This document shows positions 1 through 10,389 of a stretch of DNA of 64,000 nt, piece by piece. The DNA is taken from contig NZ_CAJXYK010000027.1 in NCBI RefSeq assembly GCF_913063425.1, positions 16,543-80,542 of the forward strand. The letters are read 5' to 3'. Both the position numbers and the translations under genes were made by a program. How positions within the stretch are numbered: the first letter of the stretch is position 1; every line of letters begins with the position of its first letter. The notes under the pieces are model-generated. The model did not search any database and was not told the DNA's origin. It saw only the letters and a list, made by a program, of their open reading frames with translations. This DNA is from an uncultured Thiohalocapsa sp. (GTDB lineage: Bacteria > Pseudomonadota > Gammaproteobacteria > Chromatiales > Chromatiaceae).

Positions 1-98
1 TTTGCCTGGGAGTCCGTGGCGTCATCTTGCAGTGCCTCCGGGCCATTCCCGGCCTGATGCGGCGCGCCTGTGTCGGGATCGGTTTTTGGATGCGCCAT
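1..98 (-). CDS. N-terminal part of a CDS running off the window (MAHPKTDPDTGAPHQAGNGPEALQDDATDSQA...), unknown function
   Basis: ATG on the minus strand at 96-98 with an open frame to the window edge; too short for the ORF track. Confidence 0.35.
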   Translation of the reverse strand, partial: MAHPKTDPDTGAPHQAGNGPEALQDDATDSQA

Positions 99-264
99 CG
101 ACTTGATTGCCTCAGTGAACGGGTCTTATTCTGCGGCGCGGCTCATGGTGCCTCCACCCCGCTTCGGGCAGCGGACCGGAGCCCGCGGCGCGTTGCGGAC
201 GTATGACCCTAGAGCCTAACACAAAGACTCGGAATTCCCACCGCACGACGGGCGCGCGCGCTGC

Positions 265-906
265 TCAGCTCAGCAGGTGCGGAAAGACTGCCGCCGCCAG
301 CGCGTAGAACTCCTTTGCACCCTTGCCCCTGGGCTCCAGCTCGAACACGGCGAGCCCTTCGCTGAAGGAGCGGCGAAACACCGTTCGCTGCGACAGTCGC
401 GGCTTGATGAAGCGCACGTCGGGCAGCGACACCAGCGCGGCGGCGGCCTCGTTGGTCTCGCGCACGGCATGGTGGGTGTCACCGCGGTTGATGAAGCCGA
501 TGATCTCCGCAGGCGCAGCGCGCTCCACCGAGCGCACCAGTCGGGCGAAGCGCTGGGTCGACCAGATGTCCGCCTGCGACGGCGGCACCGGCACGATCAC
601 GCGGTCACACAAAGCGAGCGAGGTGCGCACCGCATCCATGTCCGCGGTGCCGATGTCGATGATGGTCTCGTCGTGCTCGGCGAGCCCGTCCGGGGTCAGC
701 GCGCTGCGGTCGCGCACCAGGAGCGTCGGCTCGAACCCCTCTTCGGCCCGCACCTCGGTGACGTCCGTAAGTGTGGCCTGCGGGTCCGCATCCAGCAGCT
801 GCACATCGACGTCCGCCATGGCGAGCCAGACGCCCAGATTGAAGGTGAGCGTGCTCTTACCGGAGCCTCCCTTGAGACTCCCAATCACGGTGATCATGCC
901 GGACAA
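265..906 (-). CDS. ParA/MinD-family P-loop ATPase
   Basis: Deviant Walker A motif KGGSGKSTLTFNLG near the N-terminus; DADPQATLT motif. Confidence 0.85.
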   Translation of the reverse strand: MSGMITVIGSLKGGSGKSTLTFNLGVWLAMADVDVQLLDADPQATLTDVTEVRAEEGFEPTLLVRDRSALTPDGLAEHDETIIDIGTADMDAVRTSLALCDRVIVPVPPSQADIWSTQRFARLVRSVERAAPAEIIGFINRGDTHHAVRETNEAAAALVSLPDVRFIKPRLSQRTVFRRSFSEGLAVFELEPRGKGAKEFYALAAAVFPHLLS

Positions 907-1115
907 ACTCCCCTGCGCTGGCGCTCAACAACAGCGCGCAAGCATACCGCACCGAACCCCTGGAATCTGCGGCGATCACCGACGGGTGGCGCCGTCCCGT
1001 GGGCCTCCTGAGCGTGCAGCGGACCGCCGCACAGGCCATGGTCGTGCAAGGATGCCGGGTATGACGCCGCGTGCTCGTCCGCAATCGCCGAGGCCGCGCC
1101 GCCGGCGGCAGGCGC

Positions 1116-1937
1116 TTAAGGGCCGCTGCGGTAGTAGCGCCGGTAGAAGTCGTCCTGCGGTGCCGCGCCCGGTGCAGGTGCGTAGCCGAAGGCCGTGCCG
1201 CGCTCATCTCGATCACGCGGACGGTAGCGGCTCTCATCCCGCCAGGGATCGGCGAAGCGACCGTCGCGGGACGCCTCCCGGTGGCGCTCCTGCTCCCGAC
1301 GTGTGAGCGGCCGAAACTGGTAGCCGAAGACGCCGCCGCCCGCCTGCTGCTCCAGGTCAGGATCATCCCGGAAACGATAGCGCGGGCGCGCCGGCGGTGC
1401 GCGCCAGCCGGAGTAGCCGTCCCCCGCCTGCTGCCGCCTGGGGGCTGCATAAATATCTGCGGAATAGTCCGGCGCCCGGAAGCTGTCCGGACGGTCGCCG
1501 TATTCGGGCAGCGGCTCCTGCGCCCAGTCCGGGGCGCCGTAGCCGTTGGGGGACACCCGGTCAGCCGGCTCGGCATCAGGTCGGCGGCTCTCGGTCGGGT
1601 CCGCCGGCGAGTAGCCATAGCCGTCTGCCGCGCCATAGCCGTCATCGACGCGCCGCTCCCACCCGGCGTAGCCACCTGCCTGCGGGCGGGCACCCCCGAA
1701 GCGACGGTCGCGGTCATCGCGGCGGAAGGCGTCGTAGTGATACCCGCCGCCGGCGTCTGCGCCGTACCAGTCGCCGGCGTCGGCGCGCCCGGTGTCCGGG
1801 CGGTAGCCGCTGCCCGCGTTGTACCACCCCGGGTCCGGTGCGCCGTAGAGGTCGTCAGCTGTCAACGGGCTCGCGAGAAACGCCGCCGGGGCGAGCCACA
1901 GGGCCAGGACCAGGATTCTCAGCATGAGCATTACCAC
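1116..1937 (-). CDS. Secreted Tyr/Gly/Asp/Arg-rich low-complexity protein
   Basis: Signal peptide (MVMLMLRILVLALWLAPAAFLA) followed by a disordered GYG/RDD/YR-rich chain. Confidence 0.6.
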   Translation of the reverse strand: MVMLMLRILVLALWLAPAAFLASPLTADDLYGAPDPGWYNAGSGYRPDTGRADAGDWYGADAGGGYHYDAFRRDDRDRRFGGARPQAGGYAGWERRVDDGYGAADGYGYSPADPTESRRPDAEPADRVSPNGYGAPDWAQEPLPEYGDRPDSFRAPDYSADIYAAPRRQQAGDGYSGWRAPPARPRYRFRDDPDLEQQAGGGVFGYQFRPLTRREQERHREASRDGRFADPWRDESRYRPRDRDERGTAFGYAPAPGAAPQDDFYRRYYRSGP

Positions 1938-2030
1938 CAGCGGCGCAGTCCAGTCATGTCGGCCGCCACGGGCAGCCGTCGTCTTCAGTCTAGCCGCAGC
2001 GGCGTCGAATGACCGGCCGGAGCACCCGGT

Positions 2031-5000
2031 CTAGTCGAAACCCTGTCCGGTTTCGTCGTCGCTCTTGAGTCGGATGCCCCGGCGGGCGGCCTTCTTCTGC
2101 ACCTTTGCCACCTTGGGCTTGGCGCCCGCGGCAGACTTGGGCGCCGCTTTCTTCTTCGTGGCACGTGCCTGCGTCTTCTTGCGCCCGGCCGGCGCGTCGG
2201 CGGGGCGTGACACGGGCTCCTTGCCTTTGGCCGCGACGGCGGGCGCTGGGGGCGCCGACGCGCCACGGGCCTGCGCGCCCGGGGCCTCTCCGGCCGCTGT
2301 CGGCGCCGCTGTTCCCGCCTCACTGGTGCGGAGCGCGTTGGGGACCTCGCCCGTGGCGCTGCGCTCGTCGTAGGTCACGCCGTCGCCCTGCGAGGTGCTG
2401 CCCGTGGCGCCGCCTGAGGTGGCGCCGCCGGGCCCACCGCCGGAGCCGCCGCCGGCCCCCCGCCGGCGCTTGCCCCGCAGCAGGGACTTCAAAGCGTCGT
2501 ACAACAGCAAAAAGATGCCGCGCACGAGGTAGAAGAGCATCATCAGGGCGCCGCCGAGCTTCGCGAGCACGGGCGAGGGCTCGGAGCGCCTGGCGGACGC
2601 AGGCTGCTGACCGCTGTCGCGACCCTCGTCCACGAGCTCTTCTGCGCAGGGTACGCTGGTGCCGGCGGGGGCGCTGGCGACCGCCACTTCACACAGATCG
2701 CGGCTCGCCGCAACACAGCCGAGCGGGATCACGATGAGCGTCAGGATCGTCGAGACCAGCACCCCGGACGACAGCGAGATGGCCATGCCCTGGAAGATCG
2801 GGTCCGTGAAGATGACGCTGGAGCCCGCCACCAACGCCAGCGCCGTAATGACAATGGGCCGGGTTCGGGTCTTGCAGGCGCGAATCACCGCCTCGGCCAC
2901 CGGCACGCCCTTCTGCACCTCGTGGATGGAGAAATCCACCAGCAGGATGGAGTTGCGCACGATGATGCCGGCAAGCGCGATCCAGCCGATCATGGACGTG
3001 GCGGTGAACTCGCCGCCCATTCCGAGTTGGAACATGAGCCAATGCGCCGGGATGATGCCGAGCAGGGTCAGCGGAATGGGCGCCATGATCACCAGTGGGA
3101 TGCGGAAGTTGCCGAACTCCCAGACCACCAGGATGTAGATGAGCACCAGGGCGACGCCGAACGCCGCACCCATGTCGCGGAAGGTCTCATAGGTCACCGT
3201 CCACTCGCCGGTCCACTCGAAGCCGGAGATCCGGTCCGTGGGCGGCGGCCCGAGCCAATACCCCTTCGGCTCGGTGCCGTCCGGCGCCACGTAACCCATG
3301 TCATCGAGGCGATTCTGCACCTGGAGCATGGCGTAGACGGGCGCCGCGAGCTCGCCGCCCACATCGGCAACCACGTACTCCACCGCACGCAGATCCTTGC
3401 GGTAGATGATGTGCTCCTCGGGGACACGCTCGAAGCGTCCAAGCTCCCGCAGCGGCACCGTGAAGCCCGCGTTGGAGCGGATCGGCAGGTCCCCCAGGCG
3501 GTCGATCTGGGAGCGCTCCGCCAACGGCACCTGGAGCACGATATGCACGGGCTCATGGCCCGCCTTCATCTTGACGTCGCCGAGCTGGGCACCGCCGAGC
3601 GCCATGGCGAGGTTCTGGTTGATGGTGTCCACCGAGATGCCCCGGCGCACGGCCTTCTCGGTGTCCACGTCGAAGCGCCAGTAGTCGAAGGACTCGCGGA
3701 TATAGTTGTCGACATCCCGCGTGCTCTCGGCCTGCTCGAAGATGTCCGTGAGGTCCCGCGCGAAGTCGCGCCGCACCTGCGGTGAGGGACCATGCACCTC
3801 GGCCACCACGGACTGGAGCACCGGCGGTCCCGGCGGCATTTCGACCACGGCGATGCGCGCCCCGCTTTCGTCCGCCATGGGCTTCAGCATCTCTCGCGCC
3901 TCCACGGCGATTTCGTGGCTGGAGCGCTCGCGCTTTTTCTTGTTCTTGAGCTGAACCTGGATCTCGCCCTGCCAGGGTGCGTCGCGCAGATAGTAGTGGC
4001 GCACCATGCCGTTGAAATCGAACGGCCGCGCCGTGCCGGCATAAAGCTGCATGGCCGTCACCTCGGGCATGGTGCGCAGCTTCTCGGCCATGCGATGGGC
4101 CAGGTTGGCCGTCACCGGCAGCGCCGTCCCCTCGGGCATGTCGAGCACCACCGAGAACTCCGGCTTGTTGTCCAGCGGCAGCATCTTCACCGGCACCCAC
4201 TTGAAATAGAAGAAGGACAGGGTGAAGAGGAAGGTGCCCCAGAGGATCAGCTTGAAGGTGAGCCGGGTGGCCTTGTTCTCGATGAGGGGTGTCAGAATGG
4301 CCACATAGAGCTTCTCCAGCCCCTCCGCCTCGCGGTGCTCGCGCTTCTCCGCCACCTCCAGGTAGCGCATGGACGGCCGAAGCCACTTGGAGATGGCCAG
4401 GTACGGCGTGAACACGAAGGCCGCGAACAGCGAGATCAGCATGGCCACGGAGCCGAGTGCGGGTATGGGCTCCATGTACGGCCCCATCATGCCGCTCACG
4501 AAGCCCATGGGCAGCAAGGCGGCGATGACGGTGAAGGTCGCCAGGATGGTGGGGTTGCCCACCTCCCGCACCGCATCCACGGCAGTGTGGTCGTCGGTGC
4601 GGCCCTCCTCCAGCCAGCGGCGGTAGATGTTCTCGACCACGACGATGGCATCGTCCACGAGGATGCCGATGGAGAAGATCAGCGCGAACAGGCTGACGCG
4701 GTCGATGGTGTAGTTCGTGACCCAGGCGGTGAAGATGGTCATCAACAGCACCACCGGGATGACCAGCAGCACCACGATGGCGGGCTTCAGCGCCCGAAAC
4801 GCGATGAGCACCAGCAGAAAGACGAAGAATGTCGCAATGAAGAGTTTCTTGATCAGGTCGGAGACCTTCTCGTTGGCGGTCTCTCCATAATTGCGCGTGA
4901 TACTGACCTCGACGTTGTTCGGGATGCGTCCGCCCTTGAGCTCCTCGACCTTGTCGATGATGGCGTCGGCGACGGTGACGCCGTTGGTCAGCTCCTTCTT

Positions 5001-5996
5001 GGCGATGGCGACGGTCACCGCCGGTACGCCGTCGGCCTCGACCCCCTCGGTCGCCGCCGGACCCGCGTAATAGGCCACCAGATGCTTGGCGTCCTCCGGC
5101 TGGCGCCGCACCTGGGCGACGTCGTAGACGTAGACGGGTATCTCGTTGTAGGTGCCGACCACGAGCCGCGCGATCTCGTCGGCGCTCTTGAGGAAGGAGC
5201 CGGTGGTGACGGAGAAGTGCGCGCCGCTGGACTCGACCCCGCCGGCGGTGGCCTCCGCGTTCGCGGTCTTGATGGTGTTGGCCACGTCGCCCAGGCTGAT
5301 GCGATAGCCGGACAGCCGCTCCGGGAACGCGTCCACGGTGATCTGCTCACTGCGCCCGCCGACGATGAACGCGTTGCCGGTGTCCGGGACCTCCTTCAGG
5401 GCCTGAAGCACGTCCTGCGCCAGCAGCCGCAGCTGGCCGTCGTCCACGTCGGGGCGGCCGTCGCCGTCCACATCCTTGGACCATAACGTGAGCGTTACGA
5501 TGGGCACGTCGTCGATGCCCTTGCTCTTCACCAGCGGCGGCATGACCCCGGGCGGGATCTTGTCCATGTTCGAGGCGAGCTTGTCGTTCACCTTCACCAG
5601 CGAGGGGCCCATCTCCTCGCCCACCTCGAACTGGACGGTGACGATGCCCTGCCCGCGCTCAGCCGCGGAGTAGACGTGATCCACCCCCGGGATCTCGCTG
5701 ATCATGCGCTCCAGCGGCTGCATGGCGAGATTGCTCACCTGCTGCGCGGAAGCGCCGGGGTACTGCACCATGATGTCGATCATGGGCACAGAGATCTGCG
5801 GGTCTTCCTGGCGCGGCGTGGCGATGAGCCCGAGCAGGCCCATCATCAGCATCGCCACGTAGAACAGCGGCGACAACGGAGAGCGGATGAAAAAGCGCGC
5901 AGTACGGCCGGCGAGGCCCAGGTTCTCCTCGTCGTACGGCGGCTCGCCCTTTGGAGTCGCCCCGGTGTCGGCGCGGGTGCTGTCGTCCTGGCTCAT
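2031..5996 (-). CDS. RND efflux transporter (AcrB/MexF superfamily) with long low-complexity C-terminal extension
   Basis: RND motifs (GILVDDAIVVVENIYRRW, NSILLVDFSIHE, FALIFSIGILVDD); Gly-rich then Lys/Ala-rich C-terminus. Confidence 0.9.
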   Translation of the reverse strand: MSQDDSTRADTGATPKGEPPYDEENLGLAGRTARFFIRSPLSPLFYVAMLMMGLLGLIATPRQEDPQISVPMIDIMVQYPGASAQQVSNLAMQPLERMISEIPGVDHVYSAAERGQGIVTVQFEVGEEMGPSLVKVNDKLASNMDKIPPGVMPPLVKSKGIDDVPIVTLTLWSKDVDGDGRPDVDDGQLRLLAQDVLQALKEVPDTGNAFIVGGRSEQITVDAFPERLSGYRISLGDVANTIKTANAEATAGGVESSGAHFSVTTGSFLKSADEIARLVVGTYNEIPVYVYDVAQVRRQPEDAKHLVAYYAGPAATEGVEADGVPAVTVAIAKKELTNGVTVADAIIDKVEELKGGRIPNNVEVSITRNYGETANEKVSDLIKKLFIATFFVFLLVLIAFRALKPAIVVLLVIPVVLLMTIFTAWVTNYTIDRVSLFALIFSIGILVDDAIVVVENIYRRWLEEGRTDDHTAVDAVREVGNPTILATFTVIAALLPMGFVSGMMGPYMEPIPALGSVAMLISLFAAFVFTPYLAISKWLRPSMRYLEVAEKREHREAEGLEKLYVAILTPLIENKATRLTFKLILWGTFLFTLSFFYFKWVPVKMLPLDNKPEFSVVLDMPEGTALPVTANLAHRMAEKLRTMPEVTAMQLYAGTARPFDFNGMVRHYYLRDAPWQGEIQVQLKNKKKRERSSHEIAVEAREMLKPMADESGARIAVVEMPPGPPVLQSVVAEVHGPSPQVRRDFARDLTDIFEQAESTRDVDNYIRESFDYWRFDVDTEKAVRRGISVDTINQNLAMALGGAQLGDVKMKAGHEPVHIVLQVPLAERSQIDRLGDLPIRSNAGFTVPLRELGRFERVPEEHIIYRKDLRAVEYVVADVGGELAAPVYAMLQVQNRLDDMGYVAPDGTEPKGYWLGPPPTDRISGFEWTGEWTVTYETFRDMGAAFGVALVLIYILVVWEFGNFRIPLVIMAPIPLTLLGIIPAHWLMFQLGMGGEFTATSMIGWIALAGIIVRNSILLVDFSIHEVQKGVPVAEAVIRACKTRTRPIVITALALVAGSSVIFTDPIFQGMAISLSSGVLVSTILTLIVIPLGCVAASRDLCEVAVASAPAGTSVPCAEELVDEGRDSGQQPASARRSEPSPVLAKLGGALMMLFYLVRGIFLLLYDALKSLLRGKRRRGAGGGSGGGPGGATSGGATGSTSQGDGVTYDERSATGEVPNALRTSEAGTAAPTAAGEAPGAQARGASAPPAPAVAAKGKEPVSRPADAPAGRKKTQARATKKKAAPKSAAGAKPKVAKVQKKAARRGIRLKSDDETGQGFD

Positions 5997-6159
5997 GATC
6001 GCGTATCAGACCTGGTGTGAGAGCGAATCGGCGCGGGGGAGCCCGGAGCCTGCCGCGCCGGGGGTGCTGCGGGCTGCGCGCGACGCGACGCCTGCGGCGC
6101 AGCCTGGGCGGGCGGGCTTCTGCATGCCGTTATGGGTTGCGAATGATCGCGGGCGCGGC

Positions 6160-7338
6160 TCAGTGCCCGCCGGCCCCACCGCGGGACCAGTTGCTGGTGA
6201 CGCCGGCACCTGGATTTTCGAGGATGCGCTCACCGGGGCGCAGACCGCTCAGCACCGTGACCTTGCCATCGGGGCGGGGCTCGCCGACGCGGATCAGGCG
6301 CAGCTCGGGGTCCCCCTGCTCATCGAGGACGTAAACGCCCGGCAAGCTGCCGTTGAAGCGAATCGCCGAGCGCGGCACCACCGGGTTCACCCGGGCCGGG
6401 GCGTTGAAGTCCGGCACCAGCACCTTGGCATACATGCCCGGCTCCGAGACACCCTGCGGCAGGTCGAACTTCACCTTGACCGTGTGCCGCTGCGGGTCGG
6501 CCATCGGAAAGATCTGCGCCACGCGCACCGGCACGCCCGGGCCGTCGGTTGCCGTGCCGCCGCGGGTGGGCACGTCAAGCTCCGCGCGCAGCATCATGCC
6601 CTCGCGCAGGCCCGGGCGCAGCCGGGCGGGCACGTCCACCTCCACCTGCAGATATTCGACATCGGCATAGTTCAGCAGCGGCTGGCCCGGCTGCACGGTG
6701 TCGCCCACTTCCACGAACTTGGTGACGATGACACCGTCGAAGGGCGCCACCGAGCGCGCATCGCGCAGCTTCGAGTCCAGCGCCCGCAGCTCCGCCTGAA
6801 GCTGCATCATGGCGTTGCGCGCCTCCTGGATCTGGGTGCCGGAGGCGTACAGGTCCGCGGAGAGCTCGGCGTCCTGGTCGCGGTCGCCGATGAAGTCTTC
6901 CATGGGCCGGGTGAAGAACTGGTCGAAGAGATTGGGCACCCCCATGCCACCCGGCGACGCGCGCGAGCGCGGCGAGTACAGCTCACGGGTGTACTGCACG
7001 CCGGCGTTGCGCAGCTGGGCGTCGGCGGTGGCCATCTGCGCGATCAGCGCCTGACGCTTGGCGCGCAGCTCGCTGTCGTCGATGGCGACGAGGGTCTCGT
7101 CCTTCTCGAACGAATCGCCTTCGATGCCGGCAATGTATTTCACCCGCCCCGGCAGCTGGGCCGCGAGGGTGACCTCCTTGTACGGAATGACGGTGCCACC
7201 GACCGAGACCGTCGGCAGCCCTTCCGCCTGCTTGACGACATAGACGCCGTCGGCACTCTGCGCGGCGGCGCCGGCGGCGACGATCGGCAACAGACAGGCG
7301 GCGAGCACTCGGGCTGCGGCGGAGAAGGTTTTGCCCAT
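6160..7338 (-). CDS. RND efflux periplasmic adaptor (membrane fusion protein)
   Basis: HlyD/AcrA-like beta-barrel and lipoyl-like segments (SVAPFDGVIVTKFVEVGDTVQPGQPL); directly upstream of the RND pump on the same strand. Confidence 0.85.
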   Translation of the reverse strand: MGKTFSAAARVLAACLLPIVAAGAAAQSADGVYVVKQAEGLPTVSVGGTVIPYKEVTLAAQLPGRVKYIAGIEGDSFEKDETLVAIDDSELRAKRQALIAQMATADAQLRNAGVQYTRELYSPRSRASPGGMGVPNLFDQFFTRPMEDFIGDRDQDAELSADLYASGTQIQEARNAMMQLQAELRALDSKLRDARSVAPFDGVIVTKFVEVGDTVQPGQPLLNYADVEYLQVEVDVPARLRPGLREGMMLRAELDVPTRGGTATDGPGVPVRVAQIFPMADPQRHTVKVKFDLPQGVSEPGMYAKVLVPDFNAPARVNPVVPRSAIRFNGSLPGVYVLDEQGDPELRLIRVGEPRPDGKVTVLSGLRPGERILENPGAGVTSNWSRGGAGGH

Positions 7339-7962
7339 GTGTACGGGTTCCTGAAGACAGCGGGATGTGGTGATGCGGGTCGCGACGCCGGCGGCTGCGG
7401 GCGTTGTCCGCCCGCCGCGCAGTGTCGGTGTCTGATCAGGCCGGACGCAAGCCCGACATGCGTCCGCGCCGGCCCGAGCCTGCAGGCCGGCCGGCTGCCA
7501 GCCGAAGGCCGCGGCGGCTGCGGCAGTCGTGTCTGCTGTCAGCGCTTGCTCCCGGCGCGATCTCTGTTGTTGTCAGGCCGCCGCGGCGCAAAGCCCACGA
7601 CGCAGTCCCCTAGTATCTCGGAATCACCGGGCAACTTCAAGCAAATGGGCGACTAACCCGATCCAAATCAAGCCGTTGGCTGCGCCGGAAGGGGCGTCCC
7701 ACCATGCGGGATCAAGGTTTTCGCGCGGGCCGCCAAGCAGTTGTGGGCGTTGTGCAGGACAGCGTCGGACCGCGGCGCATGCGCCCAGGCCGCAGGCAGT
7801 TGGCGTATAGTACCGGACTGCACCGACCCGCATACGGCGCCAGGCAGCCGCCGAGCGGTCGCGCCCAGCTACCGTTCTGCGTCGAACCCGCGCCGGACCC
7901 GTCACCTGCACGCCCAGCCGGACAGACGCCGCCCCACCCAAGCAGCGATGAGGAGACCGCCG

Positions 7963-9417
7963 ATGCCATCCGCGCTCGGACCGGAAACCGTGCAGCAACG
8001 CCTGAGCGACCTCGAGGCCCACCTGGAGCAGGAGAACCCGATTCTGCTCAATGCGGTGCAGAGCTTCCGCACCCTCGACCGCGTCGCCTATGACATGCGC
8101 CTGCTGCCGGAGAACCGATCCTTCGCAAGCAAGGTGCCCTGGTGGCCGCTGATCTCCGTGCTGGGTACCTTCTCCGCGGGCAAATCCACCTTCATCAACG
8201 ACTTCCTGGGTCAGACCATCCAGCGCACCGGCAACCAGGCGGTGGACGACCGCTTCACGGTCATCGTCTACAGCCCGGAGAGCCGCAGTCATGCCCTGCC
8301 CGGCATCTCGCTGGATTCGGACCCGCGCTTTCCGTTCTATCAGATGTCGCAGCAGATCGAGCGCGTGGCCGGCGGCGAGGGGAAGCGCATCGACGCCTAT
8401 CTTCAGCTCAAGACCTGCCGCAGCGACCGTCTGAAGGGCAAGATTCTCATCGACTCCCCGGGCTTCGACGCCGATGCCCAGCGCGACGCCATCCTGAGCA
8501 TCACGGATCACATGATCGGGCTCTCCGACCTGGTGATCGTGATGTTCGACGCACGCCACCCCGAGCCCGGGGCCATGCGCGATACCTTGCAGCACCTGGT
8601 GGTGGAGACGAAGAACCGCGCGGACTCCAGCAAGTTCCTGTTCGTGCTGAACCAGCTGGACGCCACGGCGAAAGAGGACAACCCGGAGGACGTGGTGGCG
8701 GCCTGGCTGCGTGCCCTGGGCGAAGTGGGCATGACCACCGGGCGCTTCTTCACCACCTTCAGCCAGTCGGCGCCGCCCATCGCCGATGCCACCCGGCGCC
8801 AGCGCTTCGAGGCCAAGCGCGATGCCGATCTCGAGGAAATCTACCAGCGCATGGACCAGGTGGAGGTTGAGCGCGCCTATCGCATCGTCGCCTCCCTGCG
8901 TGCCGTCGCCAACGAGCTCGCCGACGAGACCATCCCGATACTGACCCAGGCGATCCGCAAATGGCGCTCCCGGACCCTGCTGCTCGACCTCGTCGCCGTG
9001 GGCGCTGCCGCGGCACTCTTTCTCGCCTGGAGCATCTCCGCCGGTCACTGGCAGGGCCTAACCTATCAGCCCGATTGGCTCGCCTGGATGGAGACCCAAG
9101 GCATCGACCACGCGCTGCAGTACGCCGAGGGCCTGGCGCTGCTGCTGCTGGTGCTGCTCCACGTCAGTGTGCGCAGGATCGCCGCAGCGACGGTGCGCCG
9201 CTGGCTGCGGCGGCAGGTGAAGGGCAAGGATCTGCCCGGCGACATCCTCGCGGCGTTCACCGCCAACACCAAGCGCTGGGGGCGTGAATTCGCGGGCCGC
9301 CCGTTCGGCCTCGGCAGTTGGTCGGAGGGTCGCATCGCGAAGGTGCTGCACGACTGCGAAAGCTATGTGCAGAGCCTGAACGAGCGCTTCACCAACCCAA
9401 AGGGTCTCCCGGACTGA
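7963..9417 (+). CDS. Dynamin-like GTPase with two C-terminal transmembrane segments
   Basis: G1 motif GTFSAGKSTFIN; G3 DSPGFDADAQ; G4-like NQLD; hydrophobic helices LLLDLVAVGAAAALFLAW and ALLLLVLLHVSV. Confidence 0.8.
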   Translation: MPSALGPETVQQRLSDLEAHLEQENPILLNAVQSFRTLDRVAYDMRLLPENRSFASKVPWWPLISVLGTFSAGKSTFINDFLGQTIQRTGNQAVDDRFTVIVYSPESRSHALPGISLDSDPRFPFYQMSQQIERVAGGEGKRIDAYLQLKTCRSDRLKGKILIDSPGFDADAQRDAILSITDHMIGLSDLVIVMFDARHPEPGAMRDTLQHLVVETKNRADSSKFLFVLNQLDATAKEDNPEDVVAAWLRALGEVGMTTGRFFTTFSQSAPPIADATRRQRFEAKRDADLEEIYQRMDQVEVERAYRIVASLRAVANELADETIPILTQAIRKWRSRTLLLDLVAVGAAAALFLAWSISAGHWQGLTYQPDWLAWMETQGIDHALQYAEGLALLLLVLLHVSVRRIAAATVRRWLRRQVKGKDLPGDILAAFTANTKRWGREFAGRPFGLGSWSEGRIAKVLHDCESYVQSLNERFTNPKGLPD

Positions 9418-9435
9418 GTACCGCCGGTTCGTCGC

Positions 9436-10389
9436 ATGAGCGAGCAGGGGCAGAGCGCCGGCGCGCTGTCGGTGCCCGGGCGCATCGGCATCGACCTCGG
9501 CGGCACCAAGATCGAGGGCGCGGTGTTGACGGCGGCGGGAGAGCTGCGCCAGCGCCGCCGCATCCCCACCCCGCGACACGACTACGACGCCACCCTCACC
9601 GCCATCGCCGAGCTGGCCACAGCGCTCAGCACGGAAGGCCCCTGTGCCGCCGGCATCGGCGTCGGCACTCCGGGCGCCATCTCGCCCTTCGACGGCCGAC
9701 TGCGCAACGCCAACTCTATCTGGCTCAACGGCCGCACGCTGGAGGCCGATCTCGCGCGCCGGCTCGGGCGTCCGGTGCGCATTGCCAATGATGCCGACTG
9801 CTTCGCACTGTCGGAGGCCACGGACGGCGCCGCCGCCGGTGCAGCGAGCGTCTTCGGTGTGATCATCGGCACCGGCACCGGCGGCGGCATCGTGGTGCAT
9901 GGGCGCCTGCTGCAAGGCCCCAACGCCATCGCCGGCGAATGGGGCCACAATCCCCTGCCCTGGCCGCAGCCCGACGAGCTGCCGGGACCGCCCTGCTACT
10001 GCGGCCGGCACGGCTGCATCGAGACCTTCTGCTCCGGCCCCGGGCTCAGCGCCGCCTTCGAGCGGGCCACGGGGCGGCGCCTGGACGCCGCGGCCATCGC
10101 CGCCGCCGCGGCAGCGGGGGATGCGGGCGCCGAGGCGACGCTTCAGACCTACGAACAGCGCCTCGCCCGGGCCCTGGCGGCGGTGATCAACCTGCTGGAC
10201 CCGGACGTGATCGTGCTCGGCGGCGGGCTGTCGAAGCTTGAGCGCCTGTACCGGCATCTACCCGCTCTGGTGGCCGAGCACGTCTTCTCCGACGGCCTCG
10301 CCACGCGCATCCTGCCGCCGCGCTTCGGCGACAGCAGCGGCGTGCGCGGGGCGGCGATGTTATGGCCGGACATTGGGCTCCAAGGCTGA
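9436..10389 (+). CDS. ROK-family sugar kinase (fructokinase/N-acetylhexosamine kinase type)
   Basis: IGIDLGGTKIEGAVL; GTGTGGGIV; zinc motif CYCGRHGCIETFCSGPGL. Confidence 0.9.
   Translation: MSEQGQSAGALSVPGRIGIDLGGTKIEGAVLTAAGELRQRRRIPTPRHDYDATLTAIAELATALSTEGPCAAGIGVGTPGAISPFDGRLRNANSIWLNGRTLEADLARRLGRPVRIANDADCFALSEATDGAAAGAASVFGVIIGTGTGGGIVVHGRLLQGPNAIAGEWGHNPLPWPQPDELPGPPCYCGRHGCIETFCSGPGLSAAFERATGRRLDAAAIAAAAAAGDAGAEATLQTYEQRLARALAAVINLLDPDVIVLGGGLSKLERLYRHLPALVAEHVFSDGLATRILPPRFGDSSGVRGAAMLWPDIGLQG

Noticed and set aside
3792-5486. Long plus-strand ORF (564 aa) antisense to the RND pump
   Set aside because: His/Asp/Arg-rich translation typical of the antisense frame of high-GC genes; the minus strand encodes a clear RND protein.
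7624-9048. 474-aa minus-strand ORF
   Set aside because: Antisense to the well-supported dynamin-like GTPase.
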